A stretch of DNA of 64,000 nucleotides from Floridanema evergladense (GTDB lineage Bacteria; Cyanobacteriota; Cyanobacteriia; Cyanobacteriales; Aerosakkonemataceae), in NCBI RefSeq assembly GCF_041929205.1, contig NZ_JBHFNT010000241.1, one strand, 5' to 3'. Both the position numbers and the translations under genes were made by a program. This document shows, one piece after another, positions 46,885 to 54,928 of this stretch. Position 1 is the stretch's first letter; each line of letters opens with the position of its first letter. A model generated the notes under the pieces. That model did no database searches and was not told the DNA's origin. It saw only the letters and a program-made list of their open reading frames with translations.

Positions 46885-49020
46885 TTAACTACTGCCAACT
46901 TCAACAGGTGAGAGCGTACTTTTTAATAGCCACGCATTCAATTTTGATTTACCATTTGTTTCCGTGTTAGTCATTTGTTCAAACTGATAAAGGTCTTGTA
47001 AACGACGATAAACTGTTTGAGAAACTAGAATTCCGCCTGGTGGACAAGCATCTTTCAGCGCAGCAGCAACATTAATTGTATCGCCCCAAACGTCGTAAAT
47101 ACAACGATTTCTACCGACAATTCCGGCAATGATATCGCCTGAGTTGATGCCAATTTGAATGTTCAGTTGTAATCCTCGTTCATGATTGAATCGACGCAGA
47201 ATCATTAACATTTCTAGTGCTACATCGATCGCTCGTTTGTCATGATCCAAATAGGGAATAGAAAGTCCACAAACCGCTAGATAACTATCGCCAATTGTTT
47301 TGATTTTTTCTACGCCGTATCGTTCGGCAGCTTCATCAAATGCGGTAACTAAATCATTTAAAATAGCTACAGATTCAGAAGCAATTAAGCTATTTGATAG
47401 TTTAGAAAATCCGGTTAAATCTGAGAACAAAACAGCAACATTTGCCACATCTTCAGCAATTTCTTTTTCTCCCCGTTGAAAGCGTTTCGCTACCGAAGTT
47501 GGGAAAATACTTAAAAGTAGTTGTTCGTTTTCTCGATTTTTTTGTTCTACCAAATTAGTTTGAGTGTGAAGAGTTTGCACAATTTCATTGATAGAATTCG
47601 CCAGTTCACCAAATTCATCTTCAGTTTCTAAAGGAGTAATCGCATCAAGTTTTCCTAGTGCTACTTGGTGTGTACTATTAATAAGTTGATTAATCGGTTT
47701 CACAAACAAATTAGCTAATGCCATCGCTAACAATGTCACCAATAGCATCAGTAAGGTTGCTGAAATTAAAATTTGATATCGAAAGGAATAAATGGGAGAG
47801 TATGCTTCAGAAAGCTCCATTTCGGAAAGGATTACCCAATCTAATCCATCAATGCGAAGTGGTGCATAAGAACTGAGAACGGGAATGTTACGATAATCTT
47901 TAATAATCCTCGTTCCTTGCTTTCCTGTTAAGGCATCTGCAACGGCTTCGGTTCTTACATACTGTTGTAAAATTGATGTTTGATATTGGTTTATTCGATC
48001 GATCTCTATCTCACTTACTCCTAGCGATCGCAAAGTCTTAAAATAACTTTGAGGATCTTGTACTAAAAACCGAGAAACCGATCGCATTAGCGCATCTCGC
48101 CCTACTAAATAAGTTTCTCCCGTGTTGCCTAAACCATCTCTTTCCCAGTTATGATTACCTGTCATTACATTATTAATTTCATTAACGGGAAGCTGAAATG
48201 CTAACACTCCAATCAGTTCAGATTGATTATAAATTGGTGCAGCAATAAACGCCGCAGGTGCTCCATAGGAAGGAGAATAACGTGCAAAATCTATAATTTT
48301 CGCATAGTCTCTAGCTTTAGATTCTCGTACCATTTGATACAGCGTTGCCAGATTACTATCTTTATAAGCACCACTCTCCAAATTTGTGGCAAAATCGGTT
48401 TCTTTAAAGACAGTATAAACAATTGTTCCCTGTGGATCGATCAGAAACATATCGTAATAGCCAAACTTCTGAATAATTTTGCGAAAAATTGGGTGATAAC
48501 GAGCATGAATTTTACTATATTCGCTGTTATCTTGCGGGCTATTTAAGGCATATTTTTTTCCCACTGGGTTGGGATTAGTGGCAATATAATGATATTGTAG
48601 ATAGCGGGAAGCGATCGCCTTTGGCAAATAAGATTGTAGAATTGGCGAACCTTCTATCATCTTAGCCAAGCGATCGAGAAATTCATCCCGATAGTAAGCT
48701 GTTAATTTCTGTTCAAAAGTTGGCGGTACATTGGCATTTTGCAGTTGATTATAAGCAGTAGTAAATTCCTGCATTGCAGTAATAATAGCCGGATTTTCGC
48801 TCAAAGTTTGGGTATGATTACGAATGTTTTGGAAATAAGATTCAATCTGGTATGCTTTGGACGCTCGCACGCTGGTAAGCTGATTAAAAACTCGGTTTAT
48901 CAAGTTAATTTGTCCGCTGCGATATCCCAGATAAGCGGTGACTAAAATCGAGCAACTGCTAACAGCCAGCAGTATTACGATCAGTTTGGATTTAATACTT
49001 AGAAAAGTGAGCGATCGCAT
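46885..49020 (-). CDS. membrane adenylate/guanylate cyclase, catalytic Arg replaced
   Basis: A 711-residue class III cyclase. A first helix (about 10-30), a large extracytoplasmic dCache-like sensor (about 35-410), a second helix (about 415-440), HAMP (about 440-495) and a cyclase domain (about 520-695). Metal aspartates are present in LFSDLTGFSKL and KTIGDSYLAVCG. The Lys in EKIKTIGDSY and the Asp in YDVWGDTIN are the adenine-selecting pair. The catalytic Asn is Asn650 (DTINVAA), but the Arg expected four residues later is Ala654 (GCG codon at 47059-47061). Low activity or a receptor-only role is inferred. The mscS-CNB gene is next on the same strand. Confidence 0.88.
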   Translation of the reverse strand: MRSLTFLSIKSKLIVILLAVSSCSILVTAYLGYRSGQINLINRVFNQLTSVRASKAYQIESYFQNIRNHTQTLSENPAIITAMQEFTTAYNQLQNANVPPTFEQKLTAYYRDEFLDRLAKMIEGSPILQSYLPKAIASRYLQYHYIATNPNPVGKKYALNSPQDNSEYSKIHARYHPIFRKIIQKFGYYDMFLIDPQGTIVYTVFKETDFATNLESGAYKDSNLATLYQMVRESKARDYAKIIDFARYSPSYGAPAAFIAAPIYNQSELIGVLAFQLPVNEINNVMTGNHNWERDGLGNTGETYLVGRDALMRSVSRFLVQDPQSYFKTLRSLGVSEIEIDRINQYQTSILQQYVRTEAVADALTGKQGTRIIKDYRNIPVLSSYAPLRIDGLDWVILSEMELSEAYSPIYSFRYQILISATLLMLLVTLLAMALANLFVKPINQLINSTHQVALGKLDAITPLETEDEFGELANSINEIVQTLHTQTNLVEQKNRENEQLLLSIFPTSVAKRFQRGEKEIAEDVANVAVLFSDLTGFSKLSNSLIASESVAILNDLVTAFDEAAERYGVEKIKTIGDSYLAVCGLSIPYLDHDKRAIDVALEMLMILRRFNHERGLQLNIQIGINSGDIIAGIVGRNRCIYDVWGDTINVAAALKDACPPGGILVSQTVYRRLQDLYQFEQMTNTETNGKSKLNAWLLKSTLSPVEVGSS

Positions 49021-49167
49021 AAATTAAAGTACAGCTTGCTTCCAAGCCGCAGAAATAGCTGTTTGTAGCATAAGACACCATCAAACAAAATATTGTATTC
49101 AGCGAACATAAACAAGGTTTGCTATGATTTGAAAATATTATTATTACCAATTTTTAGGAGAGGAATT

Positions 49168-49845
49168 ATGATATCTGCCACAACTTCGTCTGGATTAACT
49201 CCTCCTTTAGAAAATGGCGATCGACTTACTCGCTTTGAATTTGAGCATCGTTATTCTGCCATGCCCAATCTGAAAAAAGCGGAATTAATTGAAGGAATAG
49301 TTTACATGGCATCAGCTTTAAGAATTACACAACATGGCGAACCCCATGCTCATATTATGCTATGGTTAGGTTTCTACAAAGCTTTTACCCCAAACCTACA
49401 ATTAGGGGATAATTGTACAGTTAGACTCGATTTAGATAACGAACCTCAACCTGATGCACTATTAAGAATTGAAGTAGGTGGACAATCTACAATTAGTCAG
49501 GATGGTTATGTAGAAAGTGCGCCAGAATTAATAGTAGAAATTGCTGCTAGTAGTGTTTCTCTTGATTTGCACCAAAAACTTAACGTTTATCGTCGGAATG
49601 GAGTGCAAGAATATTTAATCTGGCGAGTTTATGATGAAGAGTTTGATTGGTTTAGGTTAAATGTTGGAGAATATATTAAAATTGAGTCTAATCAAGATGG
49701 GATAATTCACTCTCAAATTTTCCCAGGATTGTGGCTAGATAAAACTGCTTTATTAGCGGGAAATTTAGCGAGAGTTTTAGAGGTTTTACAACAAGGTTTG
49801 GCAACTCAGGAACATCAAGATTTTGTCCAAAAAATTTATAGATAA
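49168..49845 (+). CDS. Uma2-family putative endonuclease
   Basis: About 225 residues, Uma2/DUF820. FEHRYSAMPNLKKAELIEGI and VYMASALRITQHGEPHAHIM start the PD-(D/E)XK-like domain; PQPDALLRIEVGGQ, ELIVEIAASSVSLDLHQKLN and VQEYLIWRV carry the acidic and lysine positions. The C-terminal helix (TALLAGNLARVLEVLQQGLA) is the same as in the relic at 21229. ATG at 49168 with AGGAGAGG upstream. Confidence 0.85.
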   Translation: MISATTSSGLTPPLENGDRLTRFEFEHRYSAMPNLKKAELIEGIVYMASALRITQHGEPHAHIMLWLGFYKAFTPNLQLGDNCTVRLDLDNEPQPDALLRIEVGGQSTISQDGYVESAPELIVEIAASSVSLDLHQKLNVYRRNGVQEYLIWRVYDEEFDWFRLNVGEYIKIESNQDGIIHSQIFPGLWLDKTALLAGNLARVLEVLQQGLATQEHQDFVQKIYR

Positions 49846-50184
49846 CTGACTTCTTGAAGAAGTTGGGCATCTGTCAGAATCTAAAGTACCTGATTTAAAG
49901 TAATCAATAAATCTTTCTGGAAATTCTAAAAAAATTTTAGTAATTTTACAAAAATAAACTAAAAAAATTTAATTTTAAAACAGTGGTAAGTCCAAAAAAT
50001 TGCCAATTGGTACGGAAAGGTAGTAATATCTATAGAGAAATAGCAATTCTCCTGCTTATAAAGTGTAGAGGTTATGGTTTTAAGGAGTAAGGAACAGGGA
50101 GCAGAAAATAAACTTGACTGTGCTTTACGAAGCAAAAGAATCGCTATATAGTGTTCGACAATCTCAAGTTAACCGTTATTAAAA
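49846..50184. other. AT-rich spacer with a short palindrome
   Basis: The 339-bp spacer between Uma2 and the dehydratase gene has ACTTCTTGAAGAAGT (49850-49864), a 7-bp stem with a 1-nt loop that is a poor terminator, and otherwise nothing I recognise. It should carry the promoter of the dehydratase gene. Confidence 0.45.
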
Positions 50185-51144
50185 ATGAAAACAGCATTAA
50201 TTTGTGGAATTTCTGGGCAAGATGGAGCATATTTAGCTCAACTACTTTTAAATAAAGGATACAATGTTTGGGGAACATCAAGAGATGCCCAAGTATCAAA
50301 TTTTGATAATTTAGTGCGTTTAGAAATTCGGGATTCAGTTAAGTTAGAATCAATGGCTTTGAGTGACTTTCGTAGTGTTTTACAAGTAATTAATAAATCC
50401 AAACCTGATGAAATTTATAACTTGGCTGGACAAACATCAGTAGGTCTATCTTTCGAGCAACCTGTAGAGACAATGGAAAGTGTTACTCTTGGTACTTTAA
50501 ATTTATTAGAAGCCATTAGATTTACCAGGTCGAAAATCAAATTTTATAATGCAGGTTCGAGCGAATGTTTTGGTGATACAGGCGATCGCGCCGCCGACGA
50601 ACACACCCCATTTCGTCCGCGAAGTCCTTACGCTGTAGCTAAAGCAGCAGCTTTTTGGGAAGTAGCAAACTATCGAGAAGCTTACGATTTATTTGCTTGT
50701 TCCGGGATTCTTTTTAATCATGATTCGCCCCTAAGACCGAAGCGTTTTGTTACCCAAAAAATCGTCGCTACTGCTGACCAAATTGCCCAAGGAAAAGCAG
50801 AAAAACTCTTTTTAGGAGACATATCTATTCAAAGAGATTGGGGCTGGGCACCAGAATATGTAGAAGCAATGTACTTGATGTTGCAGCAAGAACAACCAGA
50901 TGATTATGCGATCGCCACTGGAGAAACTAACAAATTAGAAACTTTTGTTGCCGAAGTATTTAATTATTTTAGTCTTGATTGGCGCGAACATATAACTATT
51001 GATACTACTCTTTTCCGACCAACAGATATTGCCATTAGTCGCGGAAATCCAGCTAAAGCAAAACAAAAACTTGGCTGGGAAGCTAAGTACAAAATGAAAG
51101 ATATCGCCAGAATGATGGTAGATGCAATTCGCAAAAATAACTAA
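50185..51144 (+). CDS. gmd: GDP-mannose 4,6-dehydratase family protein
   Basis: Converts GDP-mannose to GDP-4-keto-6-deoxymannose in GDP-fucose or related deoxyhexose synthesis. A 319-residue extended SDR: NAD(P) loop ICGISGQDGAYLAQLLLNKG, IYNLAGQTSVGLSFEQPVET, the Ser/Tyr/Lys triad in AGSSECFG and YAVAKAAAFWEV, GILFNHDSPLRPKRFVTQKI and DWGWAPEYVEAMYLMLQQ. It is shorter than typical Gmd (about 340-370) but looks complete. Substrate assignment rests on the HDSPLRP and RDWG motifs. Confidence 0.9.
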   Translation: MKTALICGISGQDGAYLAQLLLNKGYNVWGTSRDAQVSNFDNLVRLEIRDSVKLESMALSDFRSVLQVINKSKPDEIYNLAGQTSVGLSFEQPVETMESVTLGTLNLLEAIRFTRSKIKFYNAGSSECFGDTGDRAADEHTPFRPRSPYAVAKAAAFWEVANYREAYDLFACSGILFNHDSPLRPKRFVTQKIVATADQIAQGKAEKLFLGDISIQRDWGWAPEYVEAMYLMLQQEQPDDYAIATGETNKLETFVAEVFNYFSLDWREHITIDTTLFRPTDIAISRGNPAKAKQKLGWEAKYKMKDIARMMVDAIRKNN

Positions 51145-51151
51145 CGGAGAT

Positions 51152-51206
51152 CGCCATACTATGTCCCAATTCTTTCGCAACCGCTTCCAGTTCAGCGACA
51201 ATTTTC
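51152..51206. repeat. 55-bp duplicate of part of the aldo/keto reductase gene
   Basis: Bases 51152-51206 match 53274-53328 (inside the reductase gene) at 53 of 55 positions, same orientation. The two copies flank the ocp-frp pair, 2122 bp apart. Confidence 0.85.
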
Positions 51207-51269
51207 AGACACTTGTAGATGGTATTAATTTAGCCTATCATCATATAGTGTTTCTTAAAAACTTGATCT

Positions 51270-51276
51270 AAGGAGG
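51270..51276 (+). promoter_or_regulatory. strong ribosome binding site of ocp
   Basis: AAGGAGG lies 6 nt before the ocp ATG, a near-perfect anti-16S match that is rare among the genes of this window. Confidence 0.8.
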
Positions 51277-51282
51277 CATAAT

Positions 51283-52242
51283 ATGGCGTTTAATCTTGAA
51301 TCAGCTCGATCTATTTTTCCAAACACCCTAACCGCTGATGCTGTACCAGCAACCACTGCTAGATTTAACCAGCTTAGTACTGAGGATCAACTGGCTCTCA
51401 TTTGGTTTGCCTATCTAGAAATGGGTAAGACTATCACCATCGCTGCTCCCGGCGCTGCCAGTATGCAGTTTGCAGAGCCAACCCTGGAAGAAATTCGCAA
51501 GATGCCCTTCCCACAACAATCCCAGGTCATGTGTGATTTGGCAAACCGGACTGACACTGCCATTTGCCGTACTTACGCCTCGTGGTCTCAGAATATCAAG
51601 CTAGGGTTCTGGTATCGCTTAGGACAGTGGATGGAAGAAGGAACAGTTGCTCCCATCCCCACAGGTTATCAGCTTTCAGCCAATGCCTCTGCCGTACTCC
51701 AGGCTATCAGAGACCTTGACCCTGGACAACAAATTACTGTATTACGGAATTTGGTAGTCGATATGGGCTTTGATCCCAGTAAAATGGAGTCTTACAGCCG
51801 AGTTTCGGAACCGCTCGTGTCTCCGCAGGATATGGCTCAACGCACAAATGTCGCGATTGAGGGGATTAATAATCCCACTGTCTTGAGCTACATGAATAAC
51901 TTAAACGCCAATGACTTTGATGCGGTAATTGAATTGTTTACTCCTGATGGAGCCTTGCAACCCCCTTTCCAACGACCCATTGTAGGAAAAGACAAAATCC
52001 TACGTTTCTTTAGGGAAGAATGCCAGAATTTGAAGCTGATTCCCGAACGAGGGGTGGTTGAACCAGCAGAACAGGGCTTTACCCAAGTCAAGGTCACAGG
52101 GAAGGTTCAGACTCCTTGGTTTGGCGCAGCAGTGGGGATGAACATCTCGTGGCGGTTCTTATTAAACCCTGATGGCAAGATTTTCTTTGTTGCCATCGAC
52201 CTACTGGCTTCTCCAAAGGAGTTGCTAAACCTTGTGCGTTAG
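51283..52242 (+). CDS. ocp: orange carotenoid protein
   Basis: Photoactive carotenoid protein that binds the phycobilisome core and quenches excess light energy. Full length, 319 residues: helical N-terminal domain (about 1-170), linker, NTF2-like C-terminal domain (about 195-319). Key residues match known OCP positions: Tyr44, Trp41 and Trp110 around the carotenoid; Arg155 for the interdomain salt bridge and Glu246 as its partner; Tyr203 and Trp290, the C-terminal pair that hydrogen-bonds the keto group (201 and 288 in Synechocystis). The pattern is of the OCP1 class, which needs FRP; frp is the next gene. Confidence 0.98.
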   Translation: MAFNLESARSIFPNTLTADAVPATTARFNQLSTEDQLALIWFAYLEMGKTITIAAPGAASMQFAEPTLEEIRKMPFPQQSQVMCDLANRTDTAICRTYASWSQNIKLGFWYRLGQWMEEGTVAPIPTGYQLSANASAVLQAIRDLDPGQQITVLRNLVVDMGFDPSKMESYSRVSEPLVSPQDMAQRTNVAIEGINNPTVLSYMNNLNANDFDAVIELFTPDGALQPPFQRPIVGKDKILRFFREECQNLKLIPERGVVEPAEQGFTQVKVTGKVQTPWFGAAVGMNISWRFLLNPDGKIFFVAIDLLASPKELLNLVR

Positions 52243-52312
52243 CCTTAGCGCTTCTATCGCTTCAAAGCCGAAACCCCATTAGCAAGAACTCCGGCTAAAT
52301 CCTAATAATAAA

Positions 52313-52344
52313 TAATATTAAGGTATTGCAAAATACCTTAATAT
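52313..52344 (+). terminator. hairpin between ocp and frp
   Basis: AATATTAAGGTATT (52313-52326) and AATACCTTAATATT (52331-52344) form a perfect 14-bp stem with a GCAA tetraloop. A GAGAGATACTA follows, not a U-tract, so it may be an attenuator or an mRNA-processing hairpin rather than a full terminator. Confidence 0.65.
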
Positions 52345-52388
52345 TGAGAGATACTAAAATAGTGGATTAGTTTTTTTAATACTCAGAG

Positions 52389-52718
52389 ATGCAGGTTAGT
52401 GAAACTCAGTGGTCAACTCAGGAGAAGGAAATCGCTAAGGCAGCTTTAAAGACAGCGCACAATCGAGAAATCCAGTCTCTAATAAATGTTATTCGTGAAA
52501 GAGCCAGTGGCGTGGCTACTATTGACGATGTTTGGCATCTTAATGACTTTTTGAGTGCTCGCCGCTTTGATATTGACGGCAAGTATGACGATAGAGAGAG
52601 CGAGAGCCTATTCGTTCTCGCCAAGCTAACTAAAGACGGTTGGTTGGCTATTGAAGACTTATTGGGACTGGAACCAACCAAATTGTCTAAGATTACTGCC
52701 CTGACCCGAGTTCTTTGA
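52389..52718 (+). CDS. frp: fluorescence recovery protein
   Basis: Binds the C-terminal domain of red OCP and returns it to the orange form, ending quenching. A 109-residue helical protein; the dimer/active helix reads DDVWHLNDFLSARRFDIDGK then YDDRESES, matching the FRP signature. Trp49, Asp53 and Arg59 equal Synechocystis Trp50, Asp54 and Arg60; the position of His53 is Asn here. It lies 146 bp after ocp on the same strand. Confidence 0.95.
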   Translation: MQVSETQWSTQEKEIAKAALKTAHNREIQSLINVIRERASGVATIDDVWHLNDFLSARRFDIDGKYDDRESESLFVLAKLTKDGWLAIEDLLGLEPTKLSKITALTRVL

Positions 52719-52822
52719 CGAAAATAATGCAATAGAAGCCCCGACCCTTTAGGGTAGTTTTCTTCTCACTTTCATAAAGGTTTAATTAAACTGGAAGGAA
52801 AAGAAAAATTTCTCCGGTCGGG

Positions 52823-52861
52823 GAGAGGGAAAAGGCGATCGGTGATTGCCTTTTCCCTCTC
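52823..52861 (+). terminator. frp terminator hairpin
   Basis: GAGAGGGAAAAGGC (52823-52836) and GCCTTTTCCCTCTC (52848-52861) form a perfect 14-bp stem with an 11-nt loop. No U-tract follows. Confidence 0.65.
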
Positions 52862-52970
52862 TGTATGAGCGTGATTCTGGAGAAATTCCTACCAGTCGTA
52901 AAAAATGAGTATTTAGGGCTTGCTGAAGAGTGGTTCATACATATCCTGAATGAGTCGATTATTTTTGATT

Positions 52971-53014
52971 TCCCCTTGTCCCCTTGTCGCCAGTCCCCAG
53001 TCCCCAGTCCCCAC
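52971..53014. repeat. CCCCAGT/CCCCTTG tandem heptamers
   Basis: CCCCTTGTCCCCTTGTCGCC and four CCAGTCC-type units end one base before the aldo/keto reductase stop codon. Confidence 0.8.
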
Positions 53015-53015
53015 T

Positions 53016-54098
53016 CTAAACTGATGGATAATATCCCGCTGGTTTGATACCGACGGGTTTATTGCCATGAATCATTGCTTGGTGTCCGGGGGTAAAGAAA
53101 GTGTAGGGAAATTGCGATTCCAGACGACCGATCGCATCGAGTCGATCGCTCAATTCCTTCGGCAATTCACAGTCTAACGCTTTTAAATTATCTTCCAATT
53201 GTGATAATTTGGTAGCTCCTACAATTACCGAACCAACACCCGGTTGATTAGCAATCCAATTAACAGCAACTTGCGCCATACTATGTCCCAATTCTTTCGC
53301 AACCGCTTCTAGTTCGGCGACAATTTTCCAATTGCGATCGCTAAATTTTTGAAATGCAGGGTTTTGCGTATCCTTCATCACGTCCAATCTTCCCTCTGCA
53401 CTTAAAACACCTTCGCTGGGGCGATATTTGCCACTTAGTAACCCACTTGCCAGCGGACTCCACACCATGATTCCCATTCCCAGTTCTAATCCCACCGGAA
53501 CGAACTCGCGCTCGATGTTGCGTTCTACCAGAGAATATTCTAATTGCAGTGTGCTGATGGGTTCGTAACCACGCCATTCTGCCAAAGTTTGTGCCCTTGC
53601 TGCGTACCAAGCAGGAGTATCGCTCAATCCAATATGACGCACTTTGCCCGATCGCACCAAATCATCCAAGGTTCGCATCACTTCTTCAACTGGCGTGATT
53701 CGATCCCAGGTGTGCAAGAAATACAGATCGATGTAATCCGTTCCTAATCGCTTTAACGATCCTTCAACTGCACGTAAAATATTCTTGCGTCCGTTTCCGC
53801 CTGAATTTGGGTTGCTGGGGTCTCCGTTGTAAGTAAATTTGGTAGCAAGGACGATGCGATCGCGCAAATTCCGTTCAGCAATAAATTTGCCAGTCCAAAT
53901 TTCGCTAGTCCCGTTGGTATACAAATCTGCCGTATCAACAAAATTACCACCTGCATCGACGTAGGTATTAAACATTTGACGAGCAGTATCCTCATCTGAA
54001 CCCCAACCCCATTCCGTACCAAAGGTCATTGTACCCAAAGAAAGACGACTGACTCGCAAACCAGAACGTCCTAAAGTGTAATAAGCAGCAAGAGACAT
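53016..54098 (-). CDS. aldo/keto reductase
   Basis: NADPH-dependent aldo/keto reductase of about 360 residues, soluble. The catalytic tetrad is visible: Asp in NFVDTADLYTNG, Tyr in the same motif, Lys in IVLATKFTYN, His in LYFLHTWDR. The cofactor part has SVIVGATKLSQLEDNLKALD. Related to the Mocs-like/general stress AKR group; substrate unknown. Bases 53274-53328 of this gene are duplicated before ocp. Confidence 0.9.
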   Translation of the reverse strand: MSLAAYYTLGRSGLRVSRLSLGTMTFGTEWGWGSDEDTARQMFNTYVDAGGNFVDTADLYTNGTSEIWTGKFIAERNLRDRIVLATKFTYNGDPSNPNSGGNGRKNILRAVEGSLKRLGTDYIDLYFLHTWDRITPVEEVMRTLDDLVRSGKVRHIGLSDTPAWYAARAQTLAEWRGYEPISTLQLEYSLVERNIEREFVPVGLELGMGIMVWSPLASGLLSGKYRPSEGVLSAEGRLDVMKDTQNPAFQKFSDRNWKIVAELEAVAKELGHSMAQVAVNWIANQPGVGSVIVGATKLSQLEDNLKALDCELPKELSDRLDAIGRLESQFPYTFFTPGHQAMIHGNKPVGIKPAGYYPSV

Positions 54099-54295
54099 GA
54101 GTAATACTCCTTATAAAGCTGAATTAAGTAAAAAATAATGCTACAAATCTCTCTACCTACCTCCCCATCAGTTATCTGTAGCAATCATTTTAATGAATTA
54201 ACTCCTGAAATAATTCATTCTCTCAATGGATAGACTTCATTTCGGCTCTCTAGTACTTGTACTGATAAGTCGCAGGGGCAATTCATGAATTGCCC

Positions 54296-54928
54296 CTAGT
54301 TTGAATCTAGGATGGAATGAACATAAATTGCTGCTTGAGTTCGATCGCGCAAACCCAATCGACTTAAAATATTAGTCACATGATTGCGAACAGTTTTCTC
54401 AGAAATATACAGTGCTTCGGCAATTTCTCGATTACTTGCTCCTTTCGCAATCCAATGTAAAATTTCCTTTTCTCTGGGAGTCAAATCAACTAAATTTGAC
54501 GGAAGTGTGGGCGAAGGTTCTGGAGTAATTAACTTGCTAGTTAAACCCGGACTTAATTGAGTATAACCTTTATTAACTAAGCGAATTGCTTGGGTGAGTT
54601 CTTCAAAAGGAGTATCTTTAAGTAGATAACCAGATGCGCCGTAACGTAAAGCTTCGATAACATATTCGCGATCGTCAAAAGTAGTTAAGATTAACACTTT
54701 TGTTTCAGGAAATTGTTGGTAAATAGTACGAGTTGCTGCCACACCGTCCATAATTGGCATTCGGATATCCATTAATACTACATGAGGATTTAATGCTTCT
54801 ACTTGGGCGATCGCTTCTTGTCCATTTTCCGCTTCACCCACCACTTGCAATTCATCATCAGTTTTTAACAATGCCTTCATTCCACGACGCAGCAACGGTT
54901 GATCGTCCACCAGTAATAGTTTAATCAT
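54296..54928 (-). CDS. NarL/LuxR-type response regulator
   Basis: A 210-residue response regulator. Receiver: Asp8/Asp9, phosphoacceptor Asp54 (VLMDIRMPIMDG), Thr in LILTTFDDRE and Lys in YLLKDTPFEE. Output: LuxR HTH from about 140 (LTPREKEILHWIAKGASNRE, EKTVRNHVTNILSRLGLRDR). The start overlaps the kinase stop by 4 nt (ATGA), so the pair is translationally coupled. The probable target is the divergent Spy-like gene, an inference from position. Confidence 0.94.
   Translation of the reverse strand: MIKLLLVDDQPLLRRGMKALLKTDDELQVVGEAENGQEAIAQVEALNPHVVLMDIRMPIMDGVAATRTIYQQFPETKVLILTTFDDREYVIEALRYGASGYLLKDTPFEELTQAIRLVNKGYTQLSPGLTSKLITPEPSPTLPSNLVDLTPREKEILHWIAKGASNREIAEALYISEKTVRNHVTNILSRLGLRDRTQAAIYVHSILDSN

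Noticed and set aside
51161..51271. Short ORF starting at ATG 51161 before ocp
   Set aside because: Its first half is the antisense of a duplicated reductase fragment, so it is a by-product of the duplication.
52865..53047. 60-codon plus-strand ORF after frp
   Set aside because: It overlaps the tandem repeat and the end of the aldo/keto reductase gene and follows a terminator; no support as a gene.
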